Below, piece by piece: positions 28,566 to 38,050 of a DNA stretch of 51,076 bases. The notes under the pieces were generated by a model. It had not been told where the DNA came from and made no database searches. It saw only the letters and a list, made by a program, of their open reading frames with translations. Made by a program: the position numbers and the translations under genes. Each line of letters starts with the position of its first letter. Positions within the stretch are counted from its first letter, which is position 1. The stretch comes from Smittium culicis. Taxonomy: Eukaryota; Kickxellomycota; Harpellomycetes; Harpellales; Legeriomycetaceae. The stretch lies in contig LSSN01000102.1 of the NCBI GenBank assembly GCA_001970855.1, forward strand, positions 1 to 51,076. Direction: 5' to 3'.

Positions 28566-29618
28566 ATGCTGTTAAAATGTTCTTTTTGCGTATTCTTGAT
28601 AACATTTTTTTCCGAGATAGTTTATAGTTTAGATCAGGGGCTTAGAATAGTCGGAGTTGAGAATAATTCTAAAAATAACCGGAGAGTAGGAGAAAAGGTC
28701 GTGAACGGATTTCAGGCAGATATATCCGAATTCCCTTATATAGCATTCCTTTATATAGATTTGAAGGATACAGGCGAGGCATGTTCAGCTTCTTTGATAA
28801 GCGGGAAATGGTTAATTACAGCTGCACATTGCTTGTTTGACGAGAATAGAGAGCCATTCCCAATAAAAGACCTTTATATAAGCGTTGGAAGCCAATACAA
28901 TATTGAAAAAAACCCAAATGTTTACAGAGCTACCAAAGCTATAGCACATCCGGACTATGATTTTAATAGCGCCTTAAATGACATTGGAATTATACTATTA
29001 GAAACAGCAGTTGACCCGGATTCACCACAACTTAAAAACAAAGTTTCTTTTGCAAAGATCTACAACAAAAATGTAACAGATGGCCTACCAGTCAAAGCTG
29101 CAGGATGGGGCGTTACTTCGAACGACCCCAATGCATCTATATCTCCAGTTTTGATGTCTGTTCCTTTGTTGATATCCTCTGATAAAACTTGCAAAAATCT
29201 CAATCCTGCTTGGAGTGGAAACGATAAAACTAGTATATGTACTTTAAACCAGAATGGACAGGATACTTGCTATGGAGACTCTGGTGGACCTCTAGCATAT
29301 ATCGGAAGTGATTTTAGGCCTTTGGTAGGAATAACTAGTATTGGTAATGCGCCTGGCAATCCTGACCGACCACCATGCGGGTCAGTTGGTGGTTCTGCTT
29401 ACTATACTAACGTGCTGTATTTCATAGACTGGATTTCTAGTAATACGCAAATTGACAAATCAGAACTTCTATTCGATCCTTCAGCAACACCATCTAACAT
29501 AATTCCAATAAGCTCTATATCCTCTGCATCCTCGAAATACTCAAAAACTATGAAAATTTACTATTACTTCAACTATATCGCTGTTTTTTTACTATTAGTA
29601 AATTATATCACTATATAA
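28566..29618 (+). CDS. Secreted trypsin-like serine protease (family S1)
   Basis: A single-exon 350-residue protein. Residues 1-21 form a signal peptide. A propeptide ends at about K44, giving a mature start VVNGFQAD in place of the usual IVGG. The catalytic triad is complete: His88 (TAAHC), Asp139 (LNDIGI) and Ser239 (GDSGGP). Asp233, six residues before Ser239, occupies trypsin position 189, so cleavage after Lys/Arg is expected. Cys73/89, 209/225 and 235/271 match the conserved S1 disulfides. After the protease domain (to about 292) comes a Ser/Pro-rich spacer and a hydrophobic C-terminus (330-350), suggesting a GPI anchor signal or membrane tail, so the enzyme may stay on the cell wall or membrane. 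Such trypsins are frequent in insect-associated fungi; that link here is inference. A pyrimidine-rich tract and TATA-like sequence lie at 28310-28365. Confidence 0.93.
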   Translation: MLLKCSFCVFLITFFSEIVYSLDQGLRIVGVENNSKNNRRVGEKVVNGFQADISEFPYIAFLYIDLKDTGEACSASLISGKWLITAAHCLFDENREPFPIKDLYISVGSQYNIEKNPNVYRATKAIAHPDYDFNSALNDIGIILLETAVDPDSPQLKNKVSFAKIYNKNVTDGLPVKAAGWGVTSNDPNASISPVLMSVPLLISSDKTCKNLNPAWSGNDKTSICTLNQNGQDTCYGDSGGPLAYIGSDFRPLVGITSIGNAPGNPDRPPCGSVGGSAYYTNVLYFIDWISSNTQIDKSELLFDPSATPSNIIPISSISSASSKYSKTMKIYYYFNYIAVFLLLVNYITI

Positions 29619-30164
29619 TCTTTGACTGGAACTAATATATTTAAATATATTACTTTCATTCAATATATTTATTAGAAATTATGCAATAAACTTTTAATCT
29701 ATTTCTATTATGCGAGTCCAAGAAATTAATATTATTTTTCGTTCTATGATTTATTCCAAAAAATGTTTTTAATAAATGTAAGATGCTTAGCTTGTAGAAA
29801 ATGTACAAATAAAAAAACAATTATTTGTAATATACTAGGTATAATGTTTTTCATCGAATATAAGCTGGGCTAACTAAAGTAGTTAGTTGGTTTCAATGGC
29901 CAATAGAGACTATTAGAGAAAAAACGAATTTTTTTTTTTTTATTTTAGTTTTTTTTATAGCTAATAAGCGAGTAATTTGGATGCAAACAGCTGATTTTTA
30001 TCCGCGATAAAGTTTAAAGTTTGATTACTTTTTTAGTAAATAGCGGAAACTTTTTAAATTTATAACTATTTAACTTGTCGATTTCTTTTCTCGATTCTCG
30101 CTTTTAATCTTAAAACACTCCTCATTTTGTCTTTACAAGAGGGAACTCGATATTATATTATAGA
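29619..30164. other. Protease-GTPase intergenic region
   Basis: 546 bp carrying the 3' flank of the protease gene and the promoter of the next gene in the same direction. T-runs at 29930-29955 and a pyrimidine-rich leader (30080-30135) are visible; there is no ORF. Confidence 0.5.
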
Positions 30165-31587
30165 ATGTTTGAAGATATATCAACTGATTCTGCCCCTCTG
30201 TTCCCAACCCCTATTACAGTATTTACAGGATTTCTGGGTTCAGGCAAGACTACCATTATTTTGAACATTTTGAAATCTCTGCCAAAAGACTACAATTTGG
30301 TCCTTCTAAAGAACGAATTTGGAGATGCTGAAACTGATTCAGCTCTGGCTAAAGAATCTAACTTGATGGTCACTGAGATGACGAACGGGTGTTTGTGCTG
30401 TGTATTGGTTGGCCAGATGAAGAACGCCTTAATCGAAATTAAAGAGAAATATAATCCTGATCGGATAATAGTAGAAACTAGTGGTTCTGCTTTTCCAGGT
30501 AAAATCATTTATGGGAATTTGTCGTTTTGAGTTTATATTTAAAGAAAAATCAATGATATAGAATAAAAACTAAAATATTCTATTTTTTCTTTTAGCCCCT
30601 ATTGCCTGGCAAATTAGACAAATGAAAGATTTAGGCTTCAGGTTGGACTCTATAATGACAGTTATTGACTGTAAAAATTTCATGGGATACGAAGATACTT
30701 CATACACAGCAAAGCTTCAAGCCAAATATACCGATTTAATATTACTAAATAAGGTCGAACTTGTAACTGAGCGCGAGCTGGATATTGTTATAGATGCGGT
30801 TAACGAATTAAATACAGACACAGCAAAAATCAATGTTTATTCTGGTTGCACTCCGCCATTAGATTTGGTATTTGGTGTAGATACCAATCTATTCCAAGCA
30901 GATTCTTATGATGAAAAAAACGATAGTAAATTAGGCGATCATAAGCACGATAAAAGTCATAGCAAAAATGAGGTCGATATAATAGAAGTATTTAAGCCAT
31001 TATACTCAGAAGATAAAGGATCAGCTTCTGATAGTAGCAAAATTGCTGTAAATAACTTGGAAAATGTTGAAAGTTGTGAAACAACTTTTGGGTATAGCTT
31101 ATCCAAGCTGAATGATTTTTTGCTGAGCCTTCCAGCAGATGATGTTTACCGCGTGAAAGGTATTATACTTATATCAGCGAGCCAACAAGATGTTAGAAAA
31201 TACATCGAAAATTTTCCTGAATTTATCCAAACTGCTTTAGAAAGAAAATCGCAAAATTCTGATAATTCCAGTTCACCAGATTCCCCACACAAGAAAATAT
31301 CTATCCCAGAAGGTAACCCTCAGCTGATTGATCTTCTATCAAATGCCACAAGTAACGGCGATTCTATTTCTGATAATAGCAAAGAAATCGACATTTTGTG
31401 CATCCTTAACTTTGCTTTCGGCAGATACGTTCTAACTCCAGTGACTAGCAAATCCAGTTTGGAAACTTTAAAATCAACCAAACTCAAATTAGTTTTTATG
31501 GGCTCGCACCTTTTCCAGTATCAAAAACCCATCTCCACTTATTTTAATTTAGATACCTCACAAATCACTACCTACTTTAGAAAATAG
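30165..31587 (+). CDS. CobW/P47K-family metal-chaperone GTPase, two exons
   Basis: Exons 30165-30498 and 30596-31587 (97-bp intron, GTAAAA...TTTTAG) join in frame to 441 residues. The order is that of the G3E GTPase CobW family: Walker A GFLGSGKTT (22-30), NEFGD (50-54), the metal-binding GCLCC (75-79), ETSGSA (104-109), and the guanine-specificity motif NKVE (163-166), with Glu in place of the usual Asp. A His-rich loop, DHKHDKSH (226-233), follows, and the CobW C-terminal domain spans about 272-432 (VYRVKGIILI, FAFGRYVL, FMGSHLF). Members such as ZNG1 hand Zn2+ to client metalloenzymes; the substrate here cannot be told from sequence. A 40-residue acidic/Ser-rich insertion lies in the linker. 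The start ATG gives the usual ~15-residue lead before the first strand. Confidence 0.92.
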
Positions 31588-32781
31588 TTTTTCAGTTCAC
31601 ACATTTCTCGCATTCCTTTTTTATTTATTTTTGTCCACTCATTCGGGCTAAGCAAAATTCATAATTTTGTTATTTCTACAATTCAAATCTGCTTTTTTTT
31701 TTTACCTGAAGTCCTAATTTACCCTTTTACGTATTCTCAGAATATATATATTAAAAAATAAAATTAAACTTTTGTTCTTGATATGAACATTTACCTATTT
31801 CCACAATCCGTCCTCTAGCCTAAATAGTAGCTAAAAAATAAAAAAAATTAAATTAATTATAAGAATATCCAAGATCGAATCCTATTTCCCAGATGCTAAC
31901 AAGATTAAGCTACATTCTTTTTTTTTGTCTTACTTGATTAAGGTAACTTTCTTTTCTTCCTCTTTTTATTGCACACCGACCCATTTCAGCCACCTAATTA
32001 TTTCAATACTCTGTACCAACCTACACCTCTAATGACTGAGGGGAGAAGACGAGAGGGGAGAGGTGAGAAAATATATTAAAATGTGCCAAACCGTTTTCTT
32101 ATATCCAAAACGCTCATTTAATTTTTGATTTCTTTTTTTATGACTACTCATGGGCGCAATGACCATTAACCCCCCCCCCCCATTATCCTCGGATCTTTGT
32201 TACTAGTTACCATATAATTCCGTGCTTTATAAATATATATACATCCAGTTGCTCAAAAAATAAAAAATGACCCACCACCACCCCTATCTGCGTATATCCT
32301 GGTTGATAAATAGATAAATTTGATATAATGCAAATTAAAAAGAGAAAAATAACCTATTCTGTTAATTAACCGATCTAACTTGGTTGATTATTCTATTTTT
32401 TAGCATGAGGGCAGAGTGCGTGGATATCGTTTCTCTATCTATTATAATCATGTAATAAACCACGTATTATGCAAAACCGCCTTTCGTAGCTAAAACTAGG
32501 CGGTCTTTTACCCTCCATCTATTAGACAAGATATTTTTATAAAAAAAAACGTAAAATGCGGGTTATGTTAGCGATTAATAAAAAGGAAGCGGAAAGTGAT
32601 TTTTAAAAAAAATAAAAAAGCAAAGAACCAGATATAAGTTTAAAAAAGGATTTATTAGTTAGTAATTACTATCGTGAATGTATAATGTATGTATATATTT
32701 GTATTTAATTATTTAAAATTAAATAAAAAATACAGAATCTAATAATTAAAAAAATAAGTGATGTTAATATTGGTGGTAAAG
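31588..32781. other. Convergent intergenic region
   Basis: It lies between the 3' ends of the GTPase gene (+) and the low-complexity protein gene (-). It contains a purine-rich GA/GGGG tract (32036-32068) and a run of twelve C (32170-32181). No coding region is recognised. Confidence 0.5.
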
Positions 32782-35568
32782 CTAGCGCTTTGCAATCATA
32801 ATCCTAACACGGTTAACATTTGGTTCATCTTCAAAAGCGTACACACCTTCACTTGATGGAACTACATTTAGTCTATAATCGGAATTATCCGAACTTGAAA
32901 AAATGATAGAGTTTGAAATGCTAGAAGGTCTAGTGTTTGCTAAGTTTAAACCAGATGCAATAGACGAATTGCCTAAATTTGTAGAGTATGGTTTGGATAA
33001 ATCGACATTAGCGTTTTCAATATCATTGCTGCTTTCAATATTATTAATGCTCTCGATATTATTAATACTTTCAGAATCGTTGTCGCTTTCAACGTTATCA
33101 CTAATATTACCACTTCTATTACTGCTTCCAATAGTACTATTGCTGCCGGAAATTTGATTTACACGCGCCTTACTGGAATATCCAATATTTTCGCTCTCTG
33201 TAATAGTGAGGCTAGAAGTGTTTAATTTTACAGTTGAAGGTGTGGGGTTTATATTAACATCAGCAGTATTAGTTTGCGATAAATCCTCTGAAACATTGTC
33301 TATAATAACTTTACTTGATTCTCCAAAAGAGACAGAAGGATGTGCGTTTTTTGAAGAACTAGGTATATTTTCTATATTAGTTGATTGAGCGCTAAGAAAA
33401 TCGCTCGAAGATTTATCAGTAGTATCGTTATTGCTACTTTTACTTTTATATGGAGAGTTTGCATCATTACTGCATGAAGCTAAGATATCAATTTCAGCAT
33501 TATCAACAAAAGCTTCATCAAAATCTAAGCTGTCTTTTGAATGGTTGTTTGATAAGCTAAACAAAGAGTTTTTGCCTTTCATTTTCTTCTTTTTCGCCAA
33601 AAACTCACTGGTTGAGTAGCGGTGCCTAAGTGGTGTTTCCGGTATATCCTCATTGCCAGAATTGTATGCAGATTGTATTCTTGAAGGGTTTAAAGACTGA
33701 ACTAAATTGGAAGGTCGCTTGGATTTGAAGAAGCGTGGTTGATGAGATAAAGCTTTTAACTTCTCAAAGAGACCAAACCCTTCAATTCCGAAAGAGGAAA
33801 AGTTTAACTGCTTTTCGAGAGCGCTAAATTTTCCTTTTCCTTTTCCTTTACTTTTACTTTTGGTGGATTCCATATTTTCGTTTTCAAGCGTATTCAAGTC
33901 TTCAGTTGGCTGTCTAATTAAAACTCTAGGGGTCACGAAATTAGAGGGGTTTCGAAATTTGGCATTTATGCTGGGAGATTCAGGAGTTGAACTGTTGTTA
34001 TCAGGTAGATACTCCGAGTTTGACCCATCAATAAAGCGACCATTAAATTCATACTCTGCGCTATTTCTCCTTGAGTTGAATGCAGAGTTGAAGTTTGAAC
34101 TGTTTCCTGAACTAGGAACAAGGGAGTCTAAAATTAATTGCGGTTCCAAATGAATCCTTGTTCTACCCTTTCCTCTTGTATTTGTTCCAGAGTTTTGTAG
34201 AACAGATGAAATTATGTGATTTACGTTTGATGAGGCAGCTTGCGGTTGGGGAATCCCTAAAGTATAATCATGATTAAATGAATGAGAATTGAACTGGGGT
34301 AATGCTTCAGAGTTGACTTGTGTCAACGTTTCAGAGTTTGATTGAAGTGGAGCTTGGGAATTATCTTGAGAATTGGCTTGAGGTAATATTTGGGAGTTCG
34401 ATTGAGGTAATGTTTGGGGGCAGGTTTGAGACAGTTCTTGGGAGTTGGATTGAGGTGAATCTTGGGGGTTGGGATGGGATATTGTTTGGGAATTAGGCTG
34501 GGAAAGCGTTTGAGAGTTAGAACTAGTTGTTTGAGCGAAGGCAGGGAACGAGATAGGAGAGTCATCGAGAGTGTGTGGAGGTTCAGGCACATTATTAGAT
34601 AGATTTTGTGTAGTAGGATTTCGGCTTGACTGGACCCAGTTTTTACCAAAGTTTGTAGCAGAAGCGATGTCCCAGTAATCAGGCGGGGAAAAGTCATTTG
34701 GGATACTTCGTGAGGAATTACTTTCAGTTTGGGAAATTAGGTTGCCGTCGACTGAGCTACTTTGAGAAGATTCGAAAGATTCGTGGTTAATAAAATTTTG
34801 AGGGCATGCTGGAATATCTATTGGGATTTGGGATATACTTGGTGGACTATTGAGAGGTTGTTCTTCGCGCTCATATCTTGGCAGGAGGGTGAAGATTGTG
34901 TCAGTTGAATTTCTTCTTCTAATTTGGCTTGGTTGAGAGTTTTGAGGTCTAGAATTGCTAACAAACTCAAGGGCAGCAGCTTCTACTATTCTACCTCTAT
35001 TGGTTTGGATCTGGTTAAAGCCGTTTGTATCTATGGAGTTTACAGACATTTGAGCTTGTGCTACGCCTCTGATATTTGGGGGTAAGTGAGAATAGTTTAT
35101 AGGAATTTCGGAGATTGATTGATGGCCAGGGTTGAAATGGCTTCCATGGCCACTTCTGTGATGTTGGTGTGAGACTGAGTGCCTGCCATTGATGATTTCG
35201 GAGTTAGTAAACTCAGAGGCGGCTTCGTTGGTAAAATTGGAAAATCTATCTTTTCGCGAAGACAGCCATATACGGATACGCGACAATTTTTCACCACTTG
35301 AAACGAGCAATACGGTTGAAGGACCGGGGTATTGTTCACCTCTTCTGTTTTTGCCATAAGATTTGTTTATTGGGTTTGACAACTCATCTTTGACTCTTGC
35401 TGGGCGAAATATGACCATGGCGTACCTACGCTGGCTGCTTTCATAGAGATCGACTAGGATGTTTCCGGTAAAACGCTCAGGATCGTTTGGGCCATAAGAA
35501 AAGCGATTACTTGCTTGAAGCTCACGGCAGTTGACGGCTACGTAAGAGTGGATAAACATCCAGTTCAT
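32782..35568 (-). CDS. Large Ser/Asn/Gln-rich protein of unknown function (5' end provisional)
   Basis: 928 codons from the first in-frame ATG. Residues 1-110 look globular (MNWMFIHSYVAVNCRELQAS, FTGNILVDLYESSQRRYAMV, LSRIRIWLSSRKD) and the rest is disordered. It includes a degenerate nine-residue repeat of the QxNSQxLxQ type (about 350-430), a Lys/Gly cluster SKSKGKGKGK (about 567-577), a helical block FGIEGFGLFEKLKAL, a basic KKKKMKGK segment, and ESINNIE repeats near 831. The frame stays open upstream to 35662, reading ...VFAGTSKYFSILSSGYSPISEI before Met1. Acceptor-like CAG (complement of 35624-35626) and a consensus GTAAGT donor near 36037 suggest further 5' exons, so the true start may lie upstream. 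The family is not recognised. Confidence 0.8.
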   Translation of the reverse strand: MNWMFIHSYVAVNCRELQASNRFSYGPNDPERFTGNILVDLYESSQRRYAMVIFRPARVKDELSNPINKSYGKNRRGEQYPGPSTVLLVSSGEKLSRIRIWLSSRKDRFSNFTNEAASEFTNSEIINGRHSVSHQHHRSGHGSHFNPGHQSISEIPINYSHLPPNIRGVAQAQMSVNSIDTNGFNQIQTNRGRIVEAAALEFVSNSRPQNSQPSQIRRRNSTDTIFTLLPRYEREEQPLNSPPSISQIPIDIPACPQNFINHESFESSQSSSVDGNLISQTESNSSRSIPNDFSPPDYWDIASATNFGKNWVQSSRNPTTQNLSNNVPEPPHTLDDSPISFPAFAQTTSSNSQTLSQPNSQTISHPNPQDSPQSNSQELSQTCPQTLPQSNSQILPQANSQDNSQAPLQSNSETLTQVNSEALPQFNSHSFNHDYTLGIPQPQAASSNVNHIISSVLQNSGTNTRGKGRTRIHLEPQLILDSLVPSSGNSSNFNSAFNSRRNSAEYEFNGRFIDGSNSEYLPDNNSSTPESPSINAKFRNPSNFVTPRVLIRQPTEDLNTLENENMESTKSKSKGKGKGKFSALEKQLNFSSFGIEGFGLFEKLKALSHQPRFFKSKRPSNLVQSLNPSRIQSAYNSGNEDIPETPLRHRYSTSEFLAKKKKMKGKNSLFSLSNNHSKDSLDFDEAFVDNAEIDILASCSNDANSPYKSKSSNNDTTDKSSSDFLSAQSTNIENIPSSSKNAHPSVSFGESSKVIIDNVSEDLSQTNTADVNINPTPSTVKLNTSSLTITESENIGYSSKARVNQISGSNSTIGSSNRSGNISDNVESDNDSESINNIESINNIESSNDIENANVDLSKPYSTNLGNSSIASGLNLANTRPSSISNSIIFSSSDNSDYRLNVVPSSEGVYAFEDEPNVNRVRIMIAKR

Positions 35569-35661
35569 TATTTCGCTGATAGGGGAATATCCCGAAGATA
35601 AAATCGAGAAATATTTAGAGGTTCCTGCAAAGACATCTAAAATTTTGATAGGTATATATTA

Positions 35662-36899
35662 AGAATAAAATTGAAAGAGTAAAAAAGTGAAGGCATTATA
35701 AGTGAATTAATGAGGAATAGTACCTATTTTATTTGGATATTTGTTTTTTTGTAAAGATGGAGGCGATTTTCCATAAACTTTTTCGTCTACTCACAAAGAA
35801 TTTTAAAAAAGATTGTTAGTTATAAAAGAACGAAACGGTTATCATTGAATGAAAGGGCAATTAGAGGTTTACCTGAAAAATAGTTCACTGTAACAACGGA
35901 TTTTTAGGGATAGTGTACAGAACAAACGGAGGAAACGAGTTTAGTAAATTAAAGAATTTTATTTAATTGTTTAATAACAAAACATTATAATGTATAAATT
36001 AGGGGGAAGTAGGAATGATTATGAACTGAGATAACTTACATGGCAGGTATCCTTTTTTAACAGAATCATAAATAGGCATTTAAAGTGCTCTGTAGGGATG
36101 AAATTTATGATTGGGTAATGAAATATACTTATATATAGAACTGAAACAGAAGTATGAGCGCTGTAGTTTTTTGGCTGTTCAAGGAGTTTGAGAGAAGGTA
36201 AGAATCAGTGTTATCTATAAGATAGAGTGATATTAAAATATAAAACCAAAATTCATGGGATAGAAAACGTATTAATAATTACAAAAAAATTAAAGAGCTT
36301 GAAGAGTTTAAAATGGGCAAATTAGCTATAAGCGGAATTGTAGCCTTTTTTTTAAACTAAAGTAGTAATATACACCGCTTTCTTAAAAATAGTGATTGGG
36401 ACCAATACTAGTGTTTGTTTTTATTAGCTGAATATTCTGCGTCTATTTTTATTAAAAATGTACCCAACATTCAACTTTTTTTAATTGTTACTATTATTGC
36501 TTATTCTTATTGTTTTATTTAGTTAGGACATTATTCGACCTTTTTTCTACTGCGGGTCAATATATGCTGATTCTTATTTTTACTTTACTAAGGGCAACAA
36601 GTAAGGCTTTGTATATACACGTTTCTGAGGGGGAAAAAAAAATTGTCTATACACGTTTTATCAAATCCTCTGCTTTTACATTTTCTCTGTCAATACCTGG
36701 AAGCCTCTGAGTATACCATAGACTCTTAGCTATTAATGTTTAATTTACTATTTTTTTTTTTTTATCACGGAATTTTATTTTAATTTACTATACATGTTTA
36801 TTCTGCTTTGATAATTATATCGATTTATATGATTATCTAATTTTACATATTTGTTGTGTTTTGCAAATATTTTGCACCGCTTTATAAACTATTTATTCT
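35662..36899. other. Upstream region of the low-complexity gene, possible 5' exons
   Basis: On the minus strand a candidate exon runs from about 36090 to 36038, bounded by CCCTACAG and GTAAGT and open in one frame (HFKCLFMILLKKDTCH). Other donor-like sites appear near 35793 (GTGAGT) and 35872 (CAG followed by GTAAAC). I could not join these into a consistent frame with the main exon. A 66-residue plus-strand ORF at 36510 has no supporting evidence. Confidence 0.3.
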
Positions 36900-38050
36900 A
36901 CTTTTACATACAAGTATTTATTTACCGCACAAACTAAAAGCTTCTCTGGAGCCTTGTATAAAAAGTGCCTTAATCCCCATTGGCTGGATGGAGGTACATT
37001 GACACTCGAATCAAGAAACTGATACCATGAGCAGTATGATTGGGTACTGCAGAGTCAGCCCAATTATCCTCCACCAGAATAAGAAAAGGAGGAATAGCCT
37101 TTGATTTCTCGGCATCCCATACTCAAGCTCCCCGTCTCAATCCATACAAGGCACGTGAATGTGAGCTTCCGAGCTTTGTAAACAACCAAACCCGTGCAAA
37201 CCAGATCCCCCATCGCCGCGCCTTATCTGCAAATAATAAAAAATGCTTTTGACGCTCACACCAAAGCATATACGCCAATCTCGATTACTTTACTTTTTTG
37301 GACGCGGAATTGGATGCAACGAGTGATCTACATTCTCCGTAGCTTTAATAATGTGTGTATATCACCCATCAACTGTGATTTAAATCCAATGTATAGTCTC
37401 TATTAGCCGCAGTATCAATTCAGCAATCCATAATATGACGATCCTCGAACCAGATTATTTTTTTTTTATATTTAGCCTGAACTCGCCTACAAAAACAAGC
37501 TCTATCTTCAGACCATCCCCTCATGCTTAGCGCAAAAGATCCTTCAACTATTGACCCACGTGTATACTCCTAAACCCAGCCCAGCCTTATATACACTGGC
37601 CCAACCAAAAAAGACATTCCTTATTTTGGCAATAATCTATGAAAATTGCTTCTTTTTCATTATCTTGCTGCCAATAGGTGACATAATGGGTATATCATTA
37701 GGCTTTAGCGTTTCTTGCTGCTAGTATTAATTCTTAGTAACTATCATTGTCTATAAATATAACGTATCGCCTCTCAAAAGACTAGTCTGTGCTCACTTGA
37801 CCCTTTCATGTTCATTATTATTAGATATGTAACAAATAAAAGCTACTTGATTGTAACAATGATCTTTATTAAAAAAAATTCCCCGTGGTGTAAATCTGTT
37901 GAATTATACCCCTCACTCCCCGTCTCACCATAGTTATAAATAAATAGCGGGATACAAGAGCTCCCCCACCCCACCCCACCCCCTCCAATTTTCCCATACA
38001 TTAATACCTGCATATCCTTATCGCTGTCCACTCATTCCCTCGCCTGCCAC
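36900..38050. other. C-rich compositional island
   Basis: The plus strand is distinctly richer in C than the flanks, with many CCC runs and intact restriction-like words. A TATA-like gtataaaaag (36956-36965) is followed by an inverted CCAAT box (ATTGG, about 36979). A frame from about 37040 to 37252 has a balanced amino-acid composition (STRIRKGGIAFDFSASHTQ, ARECELPSFVNNQTRANQ) but no ATG. The island may be an exon of an unresolved gene, a promoter, or a gene relic; I cannot choose. Confidence 0.35.
37962..37984 (-). other. G-quadruplex motif
   Basis: The plus strand reads CCCCC A CCCC A CCCC A CCCCC. The minus strand therefore has four runs of at least four G separated by single-base loops, among the most stable quadruplex patterns. 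It sits alone in strongly AT-rich DNA. Confidence 0.8.

Noticed and set aside
32903..34153. Several plus-strand ORFs inside the 928-residue gene
   Set aside because: They are shadows caused by Ser/Asn-rich codons on the opposite strand; they are Leu-rich, discontinuous and without motifs.
34323..34697. Minus-strand ORF overlapping the Gln/Ser repeat region
   Set aside because: An alternative frame of a repetitive coding sequence; the long frame spans it and continues on both sides.
37040..37252. 70-residue CDS
   Set aside because: It starts with TTG, has no eukaryotic start codon, and is not joined to any exon; it is kept only as part of the C-rich island.
37425..37500. tRNA gene suggested by GGTTCGAGGATC on the minus strand
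   Set aside because: Only a B-box-like word; no acceptor stem or anticodon arm can be drawn around it.
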